Shown: positions 52,515-61,837, counted from the stretch's first letter. The stretch is 62,805 nucleotides of DNA from Oscillospiraceae bacterium (GCA_017416445.1 JAFQCJ010000074.1:1-62805), one strand, 5' to 3'. A program made the numbers and translations. The notes: generated from the letters alone by a model not told the origin.

Positions 52515-53795
52515 ATGGCAAACGGTTTTATTGATAAAGCACGCATCTCCGTAAAGGCCGGCAACGGCGGCAACGGCGCAGTGGCCTTCCACCGGGAGAA
52601 ATATGTGGCCGCCGGCGGCCCCGACGGCGGCGACGGCGGCAATGGCGGCTCCATCATCCTGAAGGTGGACGACCATATGTCCACGCTGATGGACTTCCGC
52701 TACAAGCGCAAATATACCGCCTCCCCCGGCATGGACGGACAGGGAGGCCGCAAGTCCGGCAAGGACGGCGAGAGCCTCATCATCAAAGTGCCCCGGGGCA
52801 CGCTGGTGCGGGATGCCGAGACCAACGAGATCATCAAGGATATGTCCGACGATGCGCCTTTCGTCCTGTGCAAGGGCGGCCGCGGCGGCTGGGGCAACCA
52901 GCATTTTGCCACCCCCACCCGTCAGGTGCCCCGCTTTGCCAAGGCCGGTCTCCCCGGCGAGAGCCACGATGTCATTCTGGAGCTGAAGCTGCTGGCAGAT
53001 GTGGGTCTGGTGGGCTTCCCCAATGTGGGCAAATCCACCCTCCTCAGCGTGGTCTCCAAGGCCCATCCCAAGATCGCCAACTACCACTTCACCACCCTCT
53101 ACCCCAATCTGGGCGTGGTGTATGTGGACGAGGGCGTCAGCTTTGTCATGGCGGACATCCCCGGCATCATTGAAGGTGCCAGCGAGGGAGCCGGTCTTGG
53201 CCACGACTTCCTGCGTCATATCGACCGCTGCCGCCTGCTGGTGCATCTGGTGGATGTCTCCGGCAGTGAGGGCCGCGACCCCATTGAGGACTTTGAGGCC
53301 ATCAATGCCGAGCTGCAGCAGTACAGTGCGGAGCTGGCCACCCGTCCCCAGATCGTGGTGGCAAACAAGACCGACCTGATGATGGACGAAGAGCAGCTGG
53401 AGACTTTCCGCACCCATGTGGAGGAACAGGGCTATCAGTTCATGGCCATGTCCGCCGCCACCCATCAGGGTACCCGTGAGCTGGTGGGCCGCATCGGCGC
53501 CATGCTCTCCACCCTGCCCCCCGTGACGGTCTATGAGCCGGAGTATGTCCCCCGTCCTCCCCAGATCGACACCTCCGCCCCCCTGGAGATCCACCGGGAG
53601 GACGATACCTGGCTGGTGGAGGGTCCGTGGCTGGAGCGCCTCATGGCCAACATCAACTTCTCCGACTACGAGAGCCGTATGTATTTCGACAAAATGCTGC
53701 GCCAGAGCGGTCTGTTCGACCGGCTGGAGGATATGGGCATTCAGGACGGCCACATCGTGTCCATGTACAATCTGGAATTTGAATATCAGCGATAA
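52515..53795 (+). CDS. obgE: GTPase Obg
   Basis: 426 residues. The glycine-rich Obg fold (1-158) starts FIDKARISVKAGNGGNGAVA. The G domain has G1 GFPNVGKSTLL, G3 DIPGIIEGA, and G4 NKTDLM. The C-terminal OCT domain ends EDMGIQDGHIVSMYNLEFEY, the usual Firmicutes tail. It is an essential GTPase in 50S assembly and stress signalling. Confidence 0.98.
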   Translation: MANGFIDKARISVKAGNGGNGAVAFHREKYVAAGGPDGGDGGNGGSIILKVDDHMSTLMDFRYKRKYTASPGMDGQGGRKSGKDGESLIIKVPRGTLVRDAETNEIIKDMSDDAPFVLCKGGRGGWGNQHFATPTRQVPRFAKAGLPGESHDVILELKLLADVGLVGFPNVGKSTLLSVVSKAHPKIANYHFTTLYPNLGVVYVDEGVSFVMADIPGIIEGASEGAGLGHDFLRHIDRCRLLVHLVDVSGSEGRDPIEDFEAINAELQQYSAELATRPQIVVANKTDLMMDEEQLETFRTHVEEQGYQFMAMSAATHQGTRELVGRIGAMLSTLPPVTVYEPEYVPRPPQIDTSAPLEIHREDDTWLVEGPWLERLMANINFSDYESRMYFDKMLRQSGLFDRLEDMGIQDGHIVSMYNLEFEYQR

Positions 53796-53797
53796 AA

Positions 53798-53820
53798 TAA
53801 AGACGCCTTCGGGCGTCTTT
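53798..53820 (+). terminator. Terminator of obgE
   Basis: AAAGACGCC and GGCGTCTTT around a 4-base loop. Confidence 0.85.
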
Positions 53821-53931
53821 ACTTTATCCGCTGTTTTATTTCATACGAGAGGGGCATACCCTCCCCTCTCGCGCTCTCCCCATGCAAAACTGTTTGCCCC
53901 GTTTTCTTTATCAATGAAACGAAAATCAAGC

Positions 53932-53958
53932 AAAAAGAGCCCGTTTGGGCTCTTTTTT
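53932..53958 (-). terminator. Terminator of the two-component operon
   Basis: AAAAAGAGCCC and GGGCTCTTTTTT, 10 bases after the GerMN gene stop on the minus strand. Confidence 0.92.
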
Positions 53959-53967
53959 ACGCTCTTT

Positions 53968-54816
53968 TTACTTGATTTCTCCCTGGGGGGTGCCGTCCAC
54001 ATACAGCTGCACCTGCTGGATCCCCTCGGCGCTCAGCAGCGACCGGGCCACGCCCTGCAGGAGTTTTTCCTCCTGCAGCAGGTCCATGCTCTCCCCGGGG
54101 ATATTCAGATGGCATACGCCGGACTCCATACGGGCAGACATTCCCGTGAAGTCCTCCGGCAGCAGCGGCAGCAACTCGTCATTTTCCGGCCCCTCTGTCA
54201 GGGCATTCAGCACCACCTGTGCCGCACTCTCTCCCTCATACTGGGTCAGCAGCCGCTCCTCGCTCTCCAGCCGCCCCTCCTCGTTGAGGAAGTACAGCCG
54301 CGCTGTCAGCGTCCGCACCACATCGTCCATGGAGGACAGAAGCACATCGCCGGAGAGAAGCGTCTGCTTGCTGCGGTGGACCAACTCCCGCCCCTCGGCG
54401 GTGATCCGCACGGCGTACACGCCCGTCAGCTGGGTCAGACTCAGGGTGATACAGTAGTCCGCCACCGTCAGCTCCATGCCGCTGAGAAGGGTGTACCCCA
54501 CCGACAGGTCCACACAGGCCGTGGAACCGGAGAGCTGAACCTGACGCAGCTTCACATTCTCCGGCAGCGGGGAGCGGTAGTCCCCCTCACTGCGCATCAG
54601 ATGCTCCATAACAGCCTGCACCTGTGCCTCCCGCTCCTGGGGCAGTTCCTCCCAGGGCAGCACCGTGGTGCCGCTGATAATATCGCCTCCCAGGCGCTCT
54701 TCCTCTGCCGTCAGACCATAGAGGACAAGGCCCTCCACCGGCTCCTCCGTGGCGGCGCAGCCTGCGGCGGAGAAAAGGAGCAGCAGAAGGAGGAACAGTG
54801 TCGCGATCCGTTTCAT
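53968..54816 (-). CDS. GerMN-domain lipoprotein
   Basis: 282 residues. Lipoprotein signal LLLLFSAAGC with Cys near 20. Two GerMN-like repeats: EHLMRSEGDYRSPLPENVK with a later VDLSVGYTLL, and LNALTEGPENDELLPLLPED with CHLNIPG. GerMN domains occur in sporulation and cell-envelope proteins. It overlaps the histidine kinase gene by 4 bases, a partnership seen with envelope-sensing LytS/WalK-like kinases, so it may help sense envelope state. Confidence 0.85.
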   Translation of the reverse strand: MKRIATLFLLLLLLFSAAGCAATEEPVEGLVLYGLTAEEERLGGDIISGTTVLPWEELPQEREAQVQAVMEHLMRSEGDYRSPLPENVKLRQVQLSGSTACVDLSVGYTLLSGMELTVADYCITLSLTQLTGVYAVRITAEGRELVHRSKQTLLSGDVLLSSMDDVVRTLTARLYFLNEEGRLESEERLLTQYEGESAAQVVLNALTEGPENDELLPLLPEDFTGMSARMESGVCHLNIPGESMDLLQEEKLLQGVARSLLSAEGIQQVQLYVDGTPQGEIK

Positions 54817-56174
54817 TCCGCGCCACCTCCCTCTGCAAGGGGCAGGCGGACGGTGAACACCGTACCGGCCTTCTCCCCGCGGCCATCCACCGCAATGGTG
54901 CCGCCCCGGTACTCCACCGCATCCTTAACGATGGAGAGACCCAGACCGGTGCCGCCCTCGGCCCGGGAGCGCATCTTATCCACACGGTAAAACCGATCGA
55001 AGATGTGGGGACGGTCACTCTCGGGGATGCCGATGCCGTTGTCCTCCACGGTGATGACCACCATATCCTGCTCCACCGCCGCACGGGCGTGGACAAAGCC
55101 GGAGTGGGTGGAATATTTGATGCCGTTTTCCATTAAATTGTAGAGGATCTGGTGGACATCGTCCTCCGTGGCCCGGACCACCGCGTCCTGGGCGCACTCC
55201 CATGTCAGGGTGACGCCCTTTTCCCGGGCCACCACCGCCAGCATCCGTACCACGCGCTCCATGACCTCCGCCACCGCTGTGGCGGTGCGGTCATCCACCG
55301 CCGGGACAGAGCCGCTGTCCAGGCGGGTCAGCGCCAGAAGATGCTCGGTGATGCGGTTGAGGCGCTGGGCCTCCTGACCGATGTCGGAGACGAACTCCCG
55401 CACCGTGGCACCGTCCATGTTCTCCGTCTGCAAAATGGAGTCGGACATAAGCTGAATACCTGCCAGCGGTGTTTTCATCTCGTGGCTGGCATCGGAGACG
55501 AAGCGGCGGCGGGCGTTCTCCGTGGTGGCCAGACGGTCGGTAAGGGAGTTGAACTCCGCGGCGATCTGGGCGATCTCATCGCTGCCGCGAACGGCGGCAC
55601 GGGTGGAGTAAGAACCCTCCCGCACCTGTCGGATGGCGGTGAGGAGGTTGGTGATGGAGCCTGTCAGCATCCGCCCCAGCGCGAAGGACAGGGTCATCAC
55701 CAGCACCGCCACCACCAGGGAGATGGTCATCAGATTCTGCTGGAAGCCCTTTAACAGCTTCGCCTGCTCCGTATCGTATTCGTAGACATACACCGCGCCG
55801 ACGATCTCATTGTGGTATATCACCGGCTCGGCCATGCGGCTGAAAAATCCCTGTTCATCGTAGGTGCAGTAAAAGGCGTCGTTGCCCCACAGAGCCTCGG
55901 CAATCTCACTGTAGAACGCATACATCCCCACAGCCCCATTCTCCTTGCGGCTGTCGTAGAGGATGCGTCCGAAGGGATCGGTCACCAGCAGGCGGTTTAC
56001 CCCCGTCTCCGTCATGGAGCTGAGGGCGGCGGAGACATTGTCCACCGTCAGGGTCTCCAGACCGCTCAGGGATGCCTCGATCAGCTTGATACTGCCCCGC
56101 AAACTCGTCTCCTTGGACTTGAACACCAGATCCTGAGACACCAGCAGCGGGTAGGTGTTCAGCAGCACCAGCAC
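54813..56174 (-). CDS. HAMP-domain sensor histidine kinase
   Basis: 453 residues from GTG 56174. A membrane-spanning N-terminus, an extracytoplasmic PAS-like sensor (SMTETGVNRLLVTDPFGRILYDS), a second helix near 160-185, HAMP, DHp with phospho-His in SDASHEMKTPLAGIQL, and a CA domain with N box NLMENGIKYS, G1 VEDNGIGIPESD and G2 GTGLGLSI. Translation of the frame upstream of 56174 (SYICIILAVLVL) completes the first membrane helix, so the real start is probably CTG 56219 or ATT 56225. No ATG, GTG or TTG lies there. It is coupled to the response regulator stop at 56221. Confidence 0.9.
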   Translation of the reverse strand: MLVLLNTYPLLVSQDLVFKSKETSLRGSIKLIEASLSGLETLTVDNVSAALSSMTETGVNRLLVTDPFGRILYDSRKENGAVGMYAFYSEIAEALWGNDAFYCTYDEQGFFSRMAEPVIYHNEIVGAVYVYEYDTEQAKLLKGFQQNLMTISLVVAVLVMTLSFALGRMLTGSITNLLTAIRQVREGSYSTRAAVRGSDEIAQIAAEFNSLTDRLATTENARRRFVSDASHEMKTPLAGIQLMSDSILQTENMDGATVREFVSDIGQEAQRLNRITEHLLALTRLDSGSVPAVDDRTATAVAEVMERVVRMLAVVAREKGVTLTWECAQDAVVRATEDDVHQILYNLMENGIKYSTHSGFVHARAAVEQDMVVITVEDNGIGIPESDRPHIFDRFYRVDKMRSRAEGGTGLGLSIVKDAVEYRGGTIAVDGRGEKAGTVFTVRLPLAEGGGAE

Positions 56175-56220
56175 CGCCAGAATGATGCAGATATAGCTGA
56201 TGCCGAACTTGTTCTGCAGG

Positions 56221-56922
56221 TTAATTTTCCCCTTGAAAATAGTAACCCACCCCCCAGCGCGTCATAATGTGTGCCGGCTCCGAGGGCTCCCGCTCCAGCT
56301 TTTCCCGCAGGCGGCGGATGTGGACATCCACGGTGCGGTACTCCCCGGCGAAGGAGTAGCCCCAGACCTGATCCATCAGCGTCTCGCGGCTGTAGACACG
56401 CTTGGGATTGCGCATCAGCAGCTCCAGAAGATCGTATTCCTTGGCTGTCAGCGTCACCGTCTCGCCGCGGCAGATGGCGGCCCGCTGCATGGTGTCCAGC
56501 GTGATCTCCCCCACCGTCAGCAGGTTCTTCTCCGTCTCTGCTGTGGGAGGAGCGGTGCGGACGGCACGCTTCAGCAGGGCCTTGACACGGGCCTTCAGCT
56601 CCAGAATATTGAAGGGCTTGGTGACATAGTCATCGGCACCGCAGGCAAAGCCCGCCAGCTTGTCGCTGTCCTCGGACTTGGCCGTCAGCATGATGACAGG
56701 CACCTCGGAGAAGGTGCGGATCTCCATGCAGGCATCGGTACCGGACTTGCGGGGCATCATCACATCCAGAATAATGAGGTCGAACTGCTCCCGCCGGGCC
56801 AGCTCCACAGCCTCCTGCCCGTCATAGGCAGTGGAGACCTGGTAACCCTCGTTTTCCAGATTGAAGCGGATCCCCTTGACCAAGAGCTGTTCATCATCCA
56901 CCACAAGGATCTTCATGGCCAT
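56221..56922 (-). CDS. OmpR/PhoB-type response regulator
   Basis: 233 residues from ATG 56922 (AGGAGG 8 bases upstream). Receiver domain: ILVVDDEQLL, phospho-Asp in LIILDVMMPRKSG, Thr in IMLTAK, Lys in YVTKPFN. The C-terminal winged helix has LTAKEYDLLELLMRNPKRVY and YRTVDVHIRRLREKLE. First gene of the operon; upstream is the divergent D,D-carboxypeptidase, a natural envelope-related target. Confidence 0.95.
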   Translation of the reverse strand: MAMKILVVDDEQLLVKGIRFNLENEGYQVSTAYDGQEAVELARREQFDLIILDVMMPRKSGTDACMEIRTFSEVPVIMLTAKSEDSDKLAGFACGADDYVTKPFNILELKARVKALLKRAVRTAPPTAETEKNLLTVGEITLDTMQRAAICRGETVTLTAKEYDLLELLMRNPKRVYSRETLMDQVWGYSFAGEYRTVDVHIRRLREKLEREPSEPAHIMTRWGVGYYFQGEN

Positions 56923-56983
56923 ATCCTGCACCTCCTGTAGAAAAGTAAAGAAAATTGTTCATCAATAATTCGTATTTGCTCCG

Positions 56984-57012
56984 TTGACGAGGGGACGGGG
57001 ATGCCGTATAAT
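56984..57012 (+). promoter_or_regulatory. Promoter of the D,D-carboxypeptidase operon
   Basis: TTGACG (56984-56989), 17-base spacer, TATAAT (57007-57012). Confidence 0.75.
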
Positions 57013-57092
57013 GAAAGAGATACCATCCGGGCCCTGTGCCCATCCCCTTATTTCTTACCCATCATTATACCATAAATGGAGAAATTGTCATT

Positions 57093-58469
57093 ATGAAATT
57101 GCGCCGTTTTACCGCTCTTTTTTTCGCCCTCGCCCTCACACTCCTCAGCTGTGTCACCCCCGCCTTCGCTGTGGAGGATATTACCATTGACGCCACTGCC
57201 GTGCTGCTTCTGGACGGTGAGAGCGAGACGGTCCTATTTGAAAAAAACGCCCATGAGCGACGCTATCCCGCCTCCACCACCAAGATCATGACCGCCCTGC
57301 TGGTGGTAGAGGCCATCAACCGCGGTGAACTGCGTCTCGAGCAGCCCATCACCGCCTCCCTCAACGCCGTGTCCAGCCTGCCCGACGACGCCTCCACCGC
57401 CGGCATCGACCCCGGCGAGACGCTGACGGCAGAGCAGCTGCTGTACTGCCTGCTGGTGGTCTCGGCCAACGAAGTGGGCAACATCTTTGCCGAGGAGCTG
57501 TGCGGCTCTGTGCCCGCCTTTGTGGAGAAAATGAATGCGCGTGCCGCGGCCCTGGGCTGTGAGGACACCCATTTTGTCAACACCTCCGGCCTTCCCGACA
57601 ACAATCACTACACCACCGCCTGGGATCTGTGGCTGATGACCCGGGAGGCCATGAAGCACGATCTGTTTATGACCGTGTGCAACACCAAGGCCTACTCCAT
57701 CCCCGACGACCCCGCTACTGCCGACATTGACGAGAGCCACGAGCTCCACTCCACCAATCTTCTCATCTCCAACTGGCGGGCTCTGGGCTATCTCTACAGC
57801 GGCGCACAGGGTATCAAGACCGGCACCACCGATGCCGCCGGCCACTGCCTGGTCTCCACCGCCGTACGGGCGGACCGCCGTCTCGTCTCCGTGGTTCTGG
57901 GCTGCGATGAGATGCCCGACCCCATCAACGGCGGCAAGGTGGCCATGAGCTTTACCGAGACGGCCCGGCTCTTCGACTGGGGCTTTGAGAACTTCTCCAC
58001 CCGCACCGTCCTCACCGCCGATGAGATGATCTGCGAGGTGCCGGTGCTGCTGAGTCAGCAGACCAGTCAGGTGGTGGTACATCCGGCAGAGGACACCACC
58101 GCCGTACTGCCCAACGATCTGGCCATTGAAGATCTGGAGCGGATCATCACGCTGGATCAGGAGGTGGTCAACGCCCCCATCATGGCCGGTGACCGTCTGG
58201 GGCAGATCACCCTGCGCTATGGTGATACCGATTACGCCACCGTGCCCCTGCTGGCCATGTCCGATGTGGCGGCCTCCCGCTTCCTCATTATGAAGACGGC
58301 CCTGATCACCTTCTTCTCCCACCGTCTCGTCCATCTGGGACTGGTGCTGCTGGCAGTGGTGGTCATCCTGATCCTCCTCTTTGGCCGCCGCCTCATGCAG
58401 CGCCGCCGCTACGGTTCCGGCCGCAACCGTCGCCGCCGTCATCGCAGCTACCGCGGCCGCCGTTTCTGA
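57093..58469 (+). CDS. D-alanyl-D-alanine carboxypeptidase (DacF/PBP5 type)
   Basis: 458 residues from ATG 57093; the open frame back to 57036 lacks a ribosome site. It has a signal peptide (FFALALTLLSCVTPAFA), SxxK in RYPASTTKIMTALL, SxN in VVSANEVGN, KTG in GIKTGTTDAAG, a PBP5 C-terminal beta domain, a membrane anchor (GLVLLAVVVILILLFG), and a very basic Arg-rich tail. It trims the terminal D-Ala of peptidoglycan. Starts an operon with a pseudouridine synthase and two membrane proteins. Confidence 0.95.
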   Translation: MKLRRFTALFFALALTLLSCVTPAFAVEDITIDATAVLLLDGESETVLFEKNAHERRYPASTTKIMTALLVVEAINRGELRLEQPITASLNAVSSLPDDASTAGIDPGETLTAEQLLYCLLVVSANEVGNIFAEELCGSVPAFVEKMNARAAALGCEDTHFVNTSGLPDNNHYTTAWDLWLMTREAMKHDLFMTVCNTKAYSIPDDPATADIDESHELHSTNLLISNWRALGYLYSGAQGIKTGTTDAAGHCLVSTAVRADRRLVSVVLGCDEMPDPINGGKVAMSFTETARLFDWGFENFSTRTVLTADEMICEVPVLLSQQTSQVVVHPAEDTTAVLPNDLAIEDLERIITLDQEVVNAPIMAGDRLGQITLRYGDTDYATVPLLAMSDVAASRFLIMKTALITFFSHRLVHLGLVLLAVVVILILLFGRRLMQRRRYGSGRNRRRRHRSYRGRRF

Positions 58470-58481
58470 GAGGAGCGTACT

Positions 58482-59150
58482 ATGGAGCTCCTCTACGAAG
58501 ATAAGCACCTGTGTCTGGCGGTCAAGCCGGTAAATGTCCTGTCGGAGGATCACCCTACCCAGCGGTGTATGCCCGCCCTGCTGCGTCAACACTATCAGGA
58601 GCGGAAACAGCACGACTACATCGCCACGGTACACCGTCTGGATAAGCCGGTGGGCGGGGTGATGCTCTTCTCCCGCAGCAGTGCCGTCACCGGCAAGCTG
58701 ACGGGCCTCATCGCCCGCCATGAGGTGGAAAAAGAATATCTGGCCATCCTCCGGGGCAAACCACAGGAGGATGAGGCCACGCTCACCGACCTCCTGTTCC
58801 ACGATGCCACCCACAACAAGAGCTTTGTGGTGAGCAGGGAGCGCCGCGGCGTGCGGGAGGCACGACTCCATTACCGTGTGCTGGGATACCATGCCCAGGA
58901 GAACCTGACGCTGGTAAAAGTCCGCCTCCACACAGGCCGCACCCATCAGATCCGCGTCCAGTTCTCCCACCGGAAGCTCCCTCTGTTAGGCGACATCCGC
59001 TACGGATCCAAAGCACCCTGTCCTCCCGCCCTGTGGTCCCACCATCTGGCCTTCGTCCACCCCATGACCAAAAAGCGGGTGGATGTCCAGGCCCTGCCTC
59101 CCATGGAGTATCCCTGGACGCTGTTTGCCCGGGAGTTGGGGGCAAAGTAG
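58482..59150 (+). CDS. RluA-family pseudouridine synthase
   Basis: 222 residues. Catalytic Asp in TVHRLDKPVGGVMLF; HTGRTHQIRVQFSH is the second family motif. No S4 domain, so it is the short RluA form. It isomerises uridines in rRNA or tRNA. It starts 12 bases after the carboxypeptidase stop. Confidence 0.93.
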   Translation: MELLYEDKHLCLAVKPVNVLSEDHPTQRCMPALLRQHYQERKQHDYIATVHRLDKPVGGVMLFSRSSAVTGKLTGLIARHEVEKEYLAILRGKPQEDEATLTDLLFHDATHNKSFVVSRERRGVREARLHYRVLGYHAQENLTLVKVRLHTGRTHQIRVQFSHRKLPLLGDIRYGSKAPCPPALWSHHLAFVHPMTKKRVDVQALPPMEYPWTLFARELGAK

Positions 59151-59180
59151 AAACAAACCCACTATATCCCCTCCACATAC

Positions 59181-59615
59181 ATGAAACAATTATTAAAAAC
59201 TCTTCCGCAAAAACTGAAAAAACTCCTGCAATTTCTCCTCAATCCCCGGTTTCTGCTGTGCTTCGGTCTGGGCTGGATGATCACCAACGGCTGGTCCTAC
59301 GCGCTGCTGGGACTGGGCACCTTCTATGACATCGGCTGGATGAAGGCGGTGGCAGGGGCTTACCTCGCCATCCTGTGGTTCCCCTTCTCCCCGGAGAAGA
59401 TCATCACCGTGGCCATTGCCATCGGATTGCTCCAGTGGCTCTTTCCCAAGGACACCTATACCCTGGGTGTCCTGCGGAATATGCGCACCAAAGCCATAGA
59501 GGCCGCCCGCCGCAGCCGGGAGGAGCGCCGGGCCAGACGGGAGGCCAACCGTATTCGCTTCCGGAAAGAGGGGCAGATACCGCAGCAGCCCTCCGGCGAG
59601 GAAAGGGACACATGA
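59181..59615 (+). CDS. Small membrane protein with basic cytoplasmic tail
   Basis: 144 residues. Two to three membrane helices (FLLCFGLGWMITNGWSYALLG, MKAVAGAYLAILWFPF, ITVAIAIGLLQWLF), then a highly charged helix (AIEAARRSREERRARREANR). Not recognised as a named family. It overlaps the DUF368 gene by 4 bases (ATGA), so it is probably its partner. Confidence 0.7.
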   Translation: MKQLLKTLPQKLKKLLQFLLNPRFLLCFGLGWMITNGWSYALLGLGTFYDIGWMKAVAGAYLAILWFPFSPEKIITVAIAIGLLQWLFPKDTYTLGVLRNMRTKAIEAARRSREERRARREANRIRFRKEGQIPQQPSGEERDT

Positions 59616-60409
59616 AACTCTATCTCAAAAGTATTATCATCGGCCTCGGCGGCGTGTCCCCGGGGCTCAGCGGCAGCGTGCTGATGATCCTCTTCGGCCT
59701 GTATGAGCCGGTGCTGGCATCTCTCGGTACGCTGTTTCGCGATTTCAGAAAGAAGCTCACCTTTCTCCTGCCCATCGTGGCGGGCATGGTGACGGGCGTG
59801 CTGCTGTTCAGCAAGCTTCTCAACTATCTCCTGGCACACCACGAAGTGCCCACCCGCTTCTGCTTCCTGGGTCTCATTCTGGGCACCGTTCCCCTGTTTT
59901 ATCAGGAGGTGCGGAAGAAGGGCTTTGCCTGGTACTGGTGGGTGGTCATCGCCGCCTCCTTTGCCGCCGGTATGCTCCTCTTCACCGTCAATGCCGGTGC
60001 CTTCCCCCAGGTCACCGAGCCCACCCTGTGGCACAAGATCCTGCTGGGCATCGCCGTGGCCGCCAGTGCCATCGTCCCCGGTATCGACCCGGCGGTGCTT
60101 CTGTCCTCTCTGGGGCTCTATGAACTCTATGTGGCGGCGCTGGCGGAGCTGGATTTCTCCATCCTGCTGCCTATGGTTCTGGGACTGGCGCTGGGGGCGG
60201 TGGTGATCTCCTTTCTCATGTCCCGTCTGCTGCAGCGGTTCCACACGGCGGCCTTTTCGGTGATCTTCGGCGTGTTTCTGTCCATGATCCCCAATATGCT
60301 GACCCCCGCCTGCCGCCTGCCTGTGGCTCCCATCTCCCTGTGGTATATCGCACTGATCGTCATGGGCTTTTGTGTGTCCTTCTTTTTGGGAAGACTAAAA
60401 AAAGAGTAA
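59612..60409 (+). CDS. DUF368 polyprenyl-phosphate transporter
   Basis: 265 residues from ATG 59612. About eight membrane helices with the DUF368 signatures IIGLGGVSPGLSGSVLMIL near the N-terminus and ASAIVPGIDPAVLLSSLGLY in the second half. DUF368 (PopT) proteins have been shown to recycle undecaprenyl-phosphate across the membrane for wall synthesis. The co-operonic D,D-carboxypeptidase supports a cell-wall role. Confidence 0.9.
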   Translation: MKLYLKSIIIGLGGVSPGLSGSVLMILFGLYEPVLASLGTLFRDFRKKLTFLLPIVAGMVTGVLLFSKLLNYLLAHHEVPTRFCFLGLILGTVPLFYQEVRKKGFAWYWWVVIAASFAAGMLLFTVNAGAFPQVTEPTLWHKILLGIAVAASAIVPGIDPAVLLSSLGLYELYVAALAELDFSILLPMVLGLALGAVVISFLMSRLLQRFHTAAFSVIFGVFLSMIPNMLTPACRLPVAPISLWYIALIVMGFCVSFFLGRLKKE

Positions 60410-60438
60410 AAAAAGACCGCCCCTGAGGCGGTCTTTTT
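60408..60438. terminator. Terminator shared by DUF368 and the DUF2156-GNAT gene
   Basis: AAAGACCGCC and GGCGGTCTTT with A and T runs on both sides, between converging genes. Confidence 0.92.
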
Positions 60439-60439
60439 C

Positions 60440-61837
60440 TCATATCAATTTCTCAAAGTAGAAGAACTGCTGGTCCTCTCCCGTCTTTCGCATGGTGGAT
60501 GAGAGCATCCGATAAGATGCCTCGTTCTGGCGGTAGCACTTGGCCACGATTTTGGCAAGGCCCAGCTGGTAGAGGCCCCATTCCGCCACGGCGGCGAAAG
60601 CCTCGGTACCGTAGCCACTGCCGGCGTATTCCGGTGCGATGCGGCAGCCCAGCTCCATGCCGCCCCGCCAGTCGCCGTTATACAGCACCGCCTCACCGAT
60701 CCATTTGCCGTCGAGACAGATGGCGAAGTTCACCGCCAGACGGCGGTCAAAATCGGCGCGGGCCACATGGAGGAAATAGTCCTCCGTCAGCTCCCCCTGC
60801 AGATCCTTGCGGTAGTCATAGCCCCAGTAGCGGTTGCGCTCGTCATCCAGACACAGGGCGTTATAGGCCGCCTTGTCCTCATCGGTAAAGCCCCTCAGGG
60901 TCAGCCGCGCCGTGGTGAGGGTGGGGATCTCGTCGATGGCATCCAGCTCGTTGCCCACGGCGAAGCGGAGCTTGCCCGCCCGCTCAATGGGGAGATACTG
61001 CATCTTGGAGGTGCGCAGACCCTTGTCCTGTCCGTCGTCCTCCCGGTTGATCCACACGCAGTCGCCGCCGTAATACCGGGCGAAGAGCTGCACCATGGTG
61101 GGATAGACCCCCGCATGGGAGTACAGTGCCTTTTCAATATGGCACACCAGCGTCACGCCGCACTTCTCCGCCAGAGCGATGGACAGGAGCTTCCCCTCCC
61201 ACAGGATGCCGCCTGCCCGGAAGATGCCCATGTCGAGGTAGGTAAACAGCTCCTTGGCCAACTGCAGCTCCCGCTGTGCCCCCTCTCCGGTCTTGCCGAA
61301 CTCCGCCTCGTAATCCCGCCAGAACTGCTCGATCAGCTCCCGGTCGTCTGCCGTCAGGGGGATGAACTCCGCCCCCTGGTGGTGCTTGCGGAATTTGTTG
61401 ATGTGGTTGCGCTGGCCGCTGTAGCGGCGGCCCTCAAAGCGGGACAGGTCCTCCACCATGTAGATGTAGTCCCGCCACGACCACTCGTTGGTGAGGCTTA
61501 CCTTCGGGTAGCGCATGGCCATGCGGCAGCCCTCCGTCTCCGGCACAAAGGCGAAGATGGGACGCTGTCCCAGCTCACGGCAGTGGTCCTCAATGGCAGA
61601 CAGTGCCGCCTCCACATCCCCCTCGGGGCCGGGGACGGGAAAATCGAACTGTACGGAGCCGTGAATGGTATTGCGGATAATGAGGCAGCCGGCGACAACG
61701 GTGTATTCGCTGTGGAGCACATGGCGCCACATATATTTCACGCCCGCACTGTATTCACACAGGCGGTAGGCACATTTTTCGTAATAGGGCCGCAGCAGGG
61801 GCATATCCGCCGGCGTGATGGGGGTAAAGTGAAGCAT
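60440..61837 (-). CDS. DUF2156-GNAT acetyltransferase fusion protein
   Basis: 465 residues from ATG 61837; the frame reaches 61891 without a ribosome site. The N-terminal 295 residues match the C-terminal domain of lysyl-phosphatidylglycerol synthase (DUF2156): SGQRNHINKFRKHHQG, IALAEKCGVTLVCHIEKAL, and GDCVWINREDDGQDKGLR, itself a double GNAT-like fold. Residues about 315-465 are a separate RimJ/GNAT domain with TARLTLRGFTDEDKAAYNAL and IAPEYAGSGYGTEAFAA (acetyl-CoA loop). It may transfer an aminoacyl group and an acyl group. No membrane helices, so it is cytosolic, unlike MprF. Confidence 0.85.
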   Translation of the reverse strand: MLHFTPITPADMPLLRPYYEKCAYRLCEYSAGVKYMWRHVLHSEYTVVAGCLIIRNTIHGSVQFDFPVPGPEGDVEAALSAIEDHCRELGQRPIFAFVPETEGCRMAMRYPKVSLTNEWSWRDYIYMVEDLSRFEGRRYSGQRNHINKFRKHHQGAEFIPLTADDRELIEQFWRDYEAEFGKTGEGAQRELQLAKELFTYLDMGIFRAGGILWEGKLLSIALAEKCGVTLVCHIEKALYSHAGVYPTMVQLFARYYGGDCVWINREDDGQDKGLRTSKMQYLPIERAGKLRFAVGNELDAIDEIPTLTTARLTLRGFTDEDKAAYNALCLDDERNRYWGYDYRKDLQGELTEDYFLHVARADFDRRLAVNFAICLDGKWIGEAVLYNGDWRGGMELGCRIAPEYAGSGYGTEAFAAVAEWGLYQLGLAKIVAKCYRQNEASYRMLSSTMRKTGEDQQFFYFEKLI

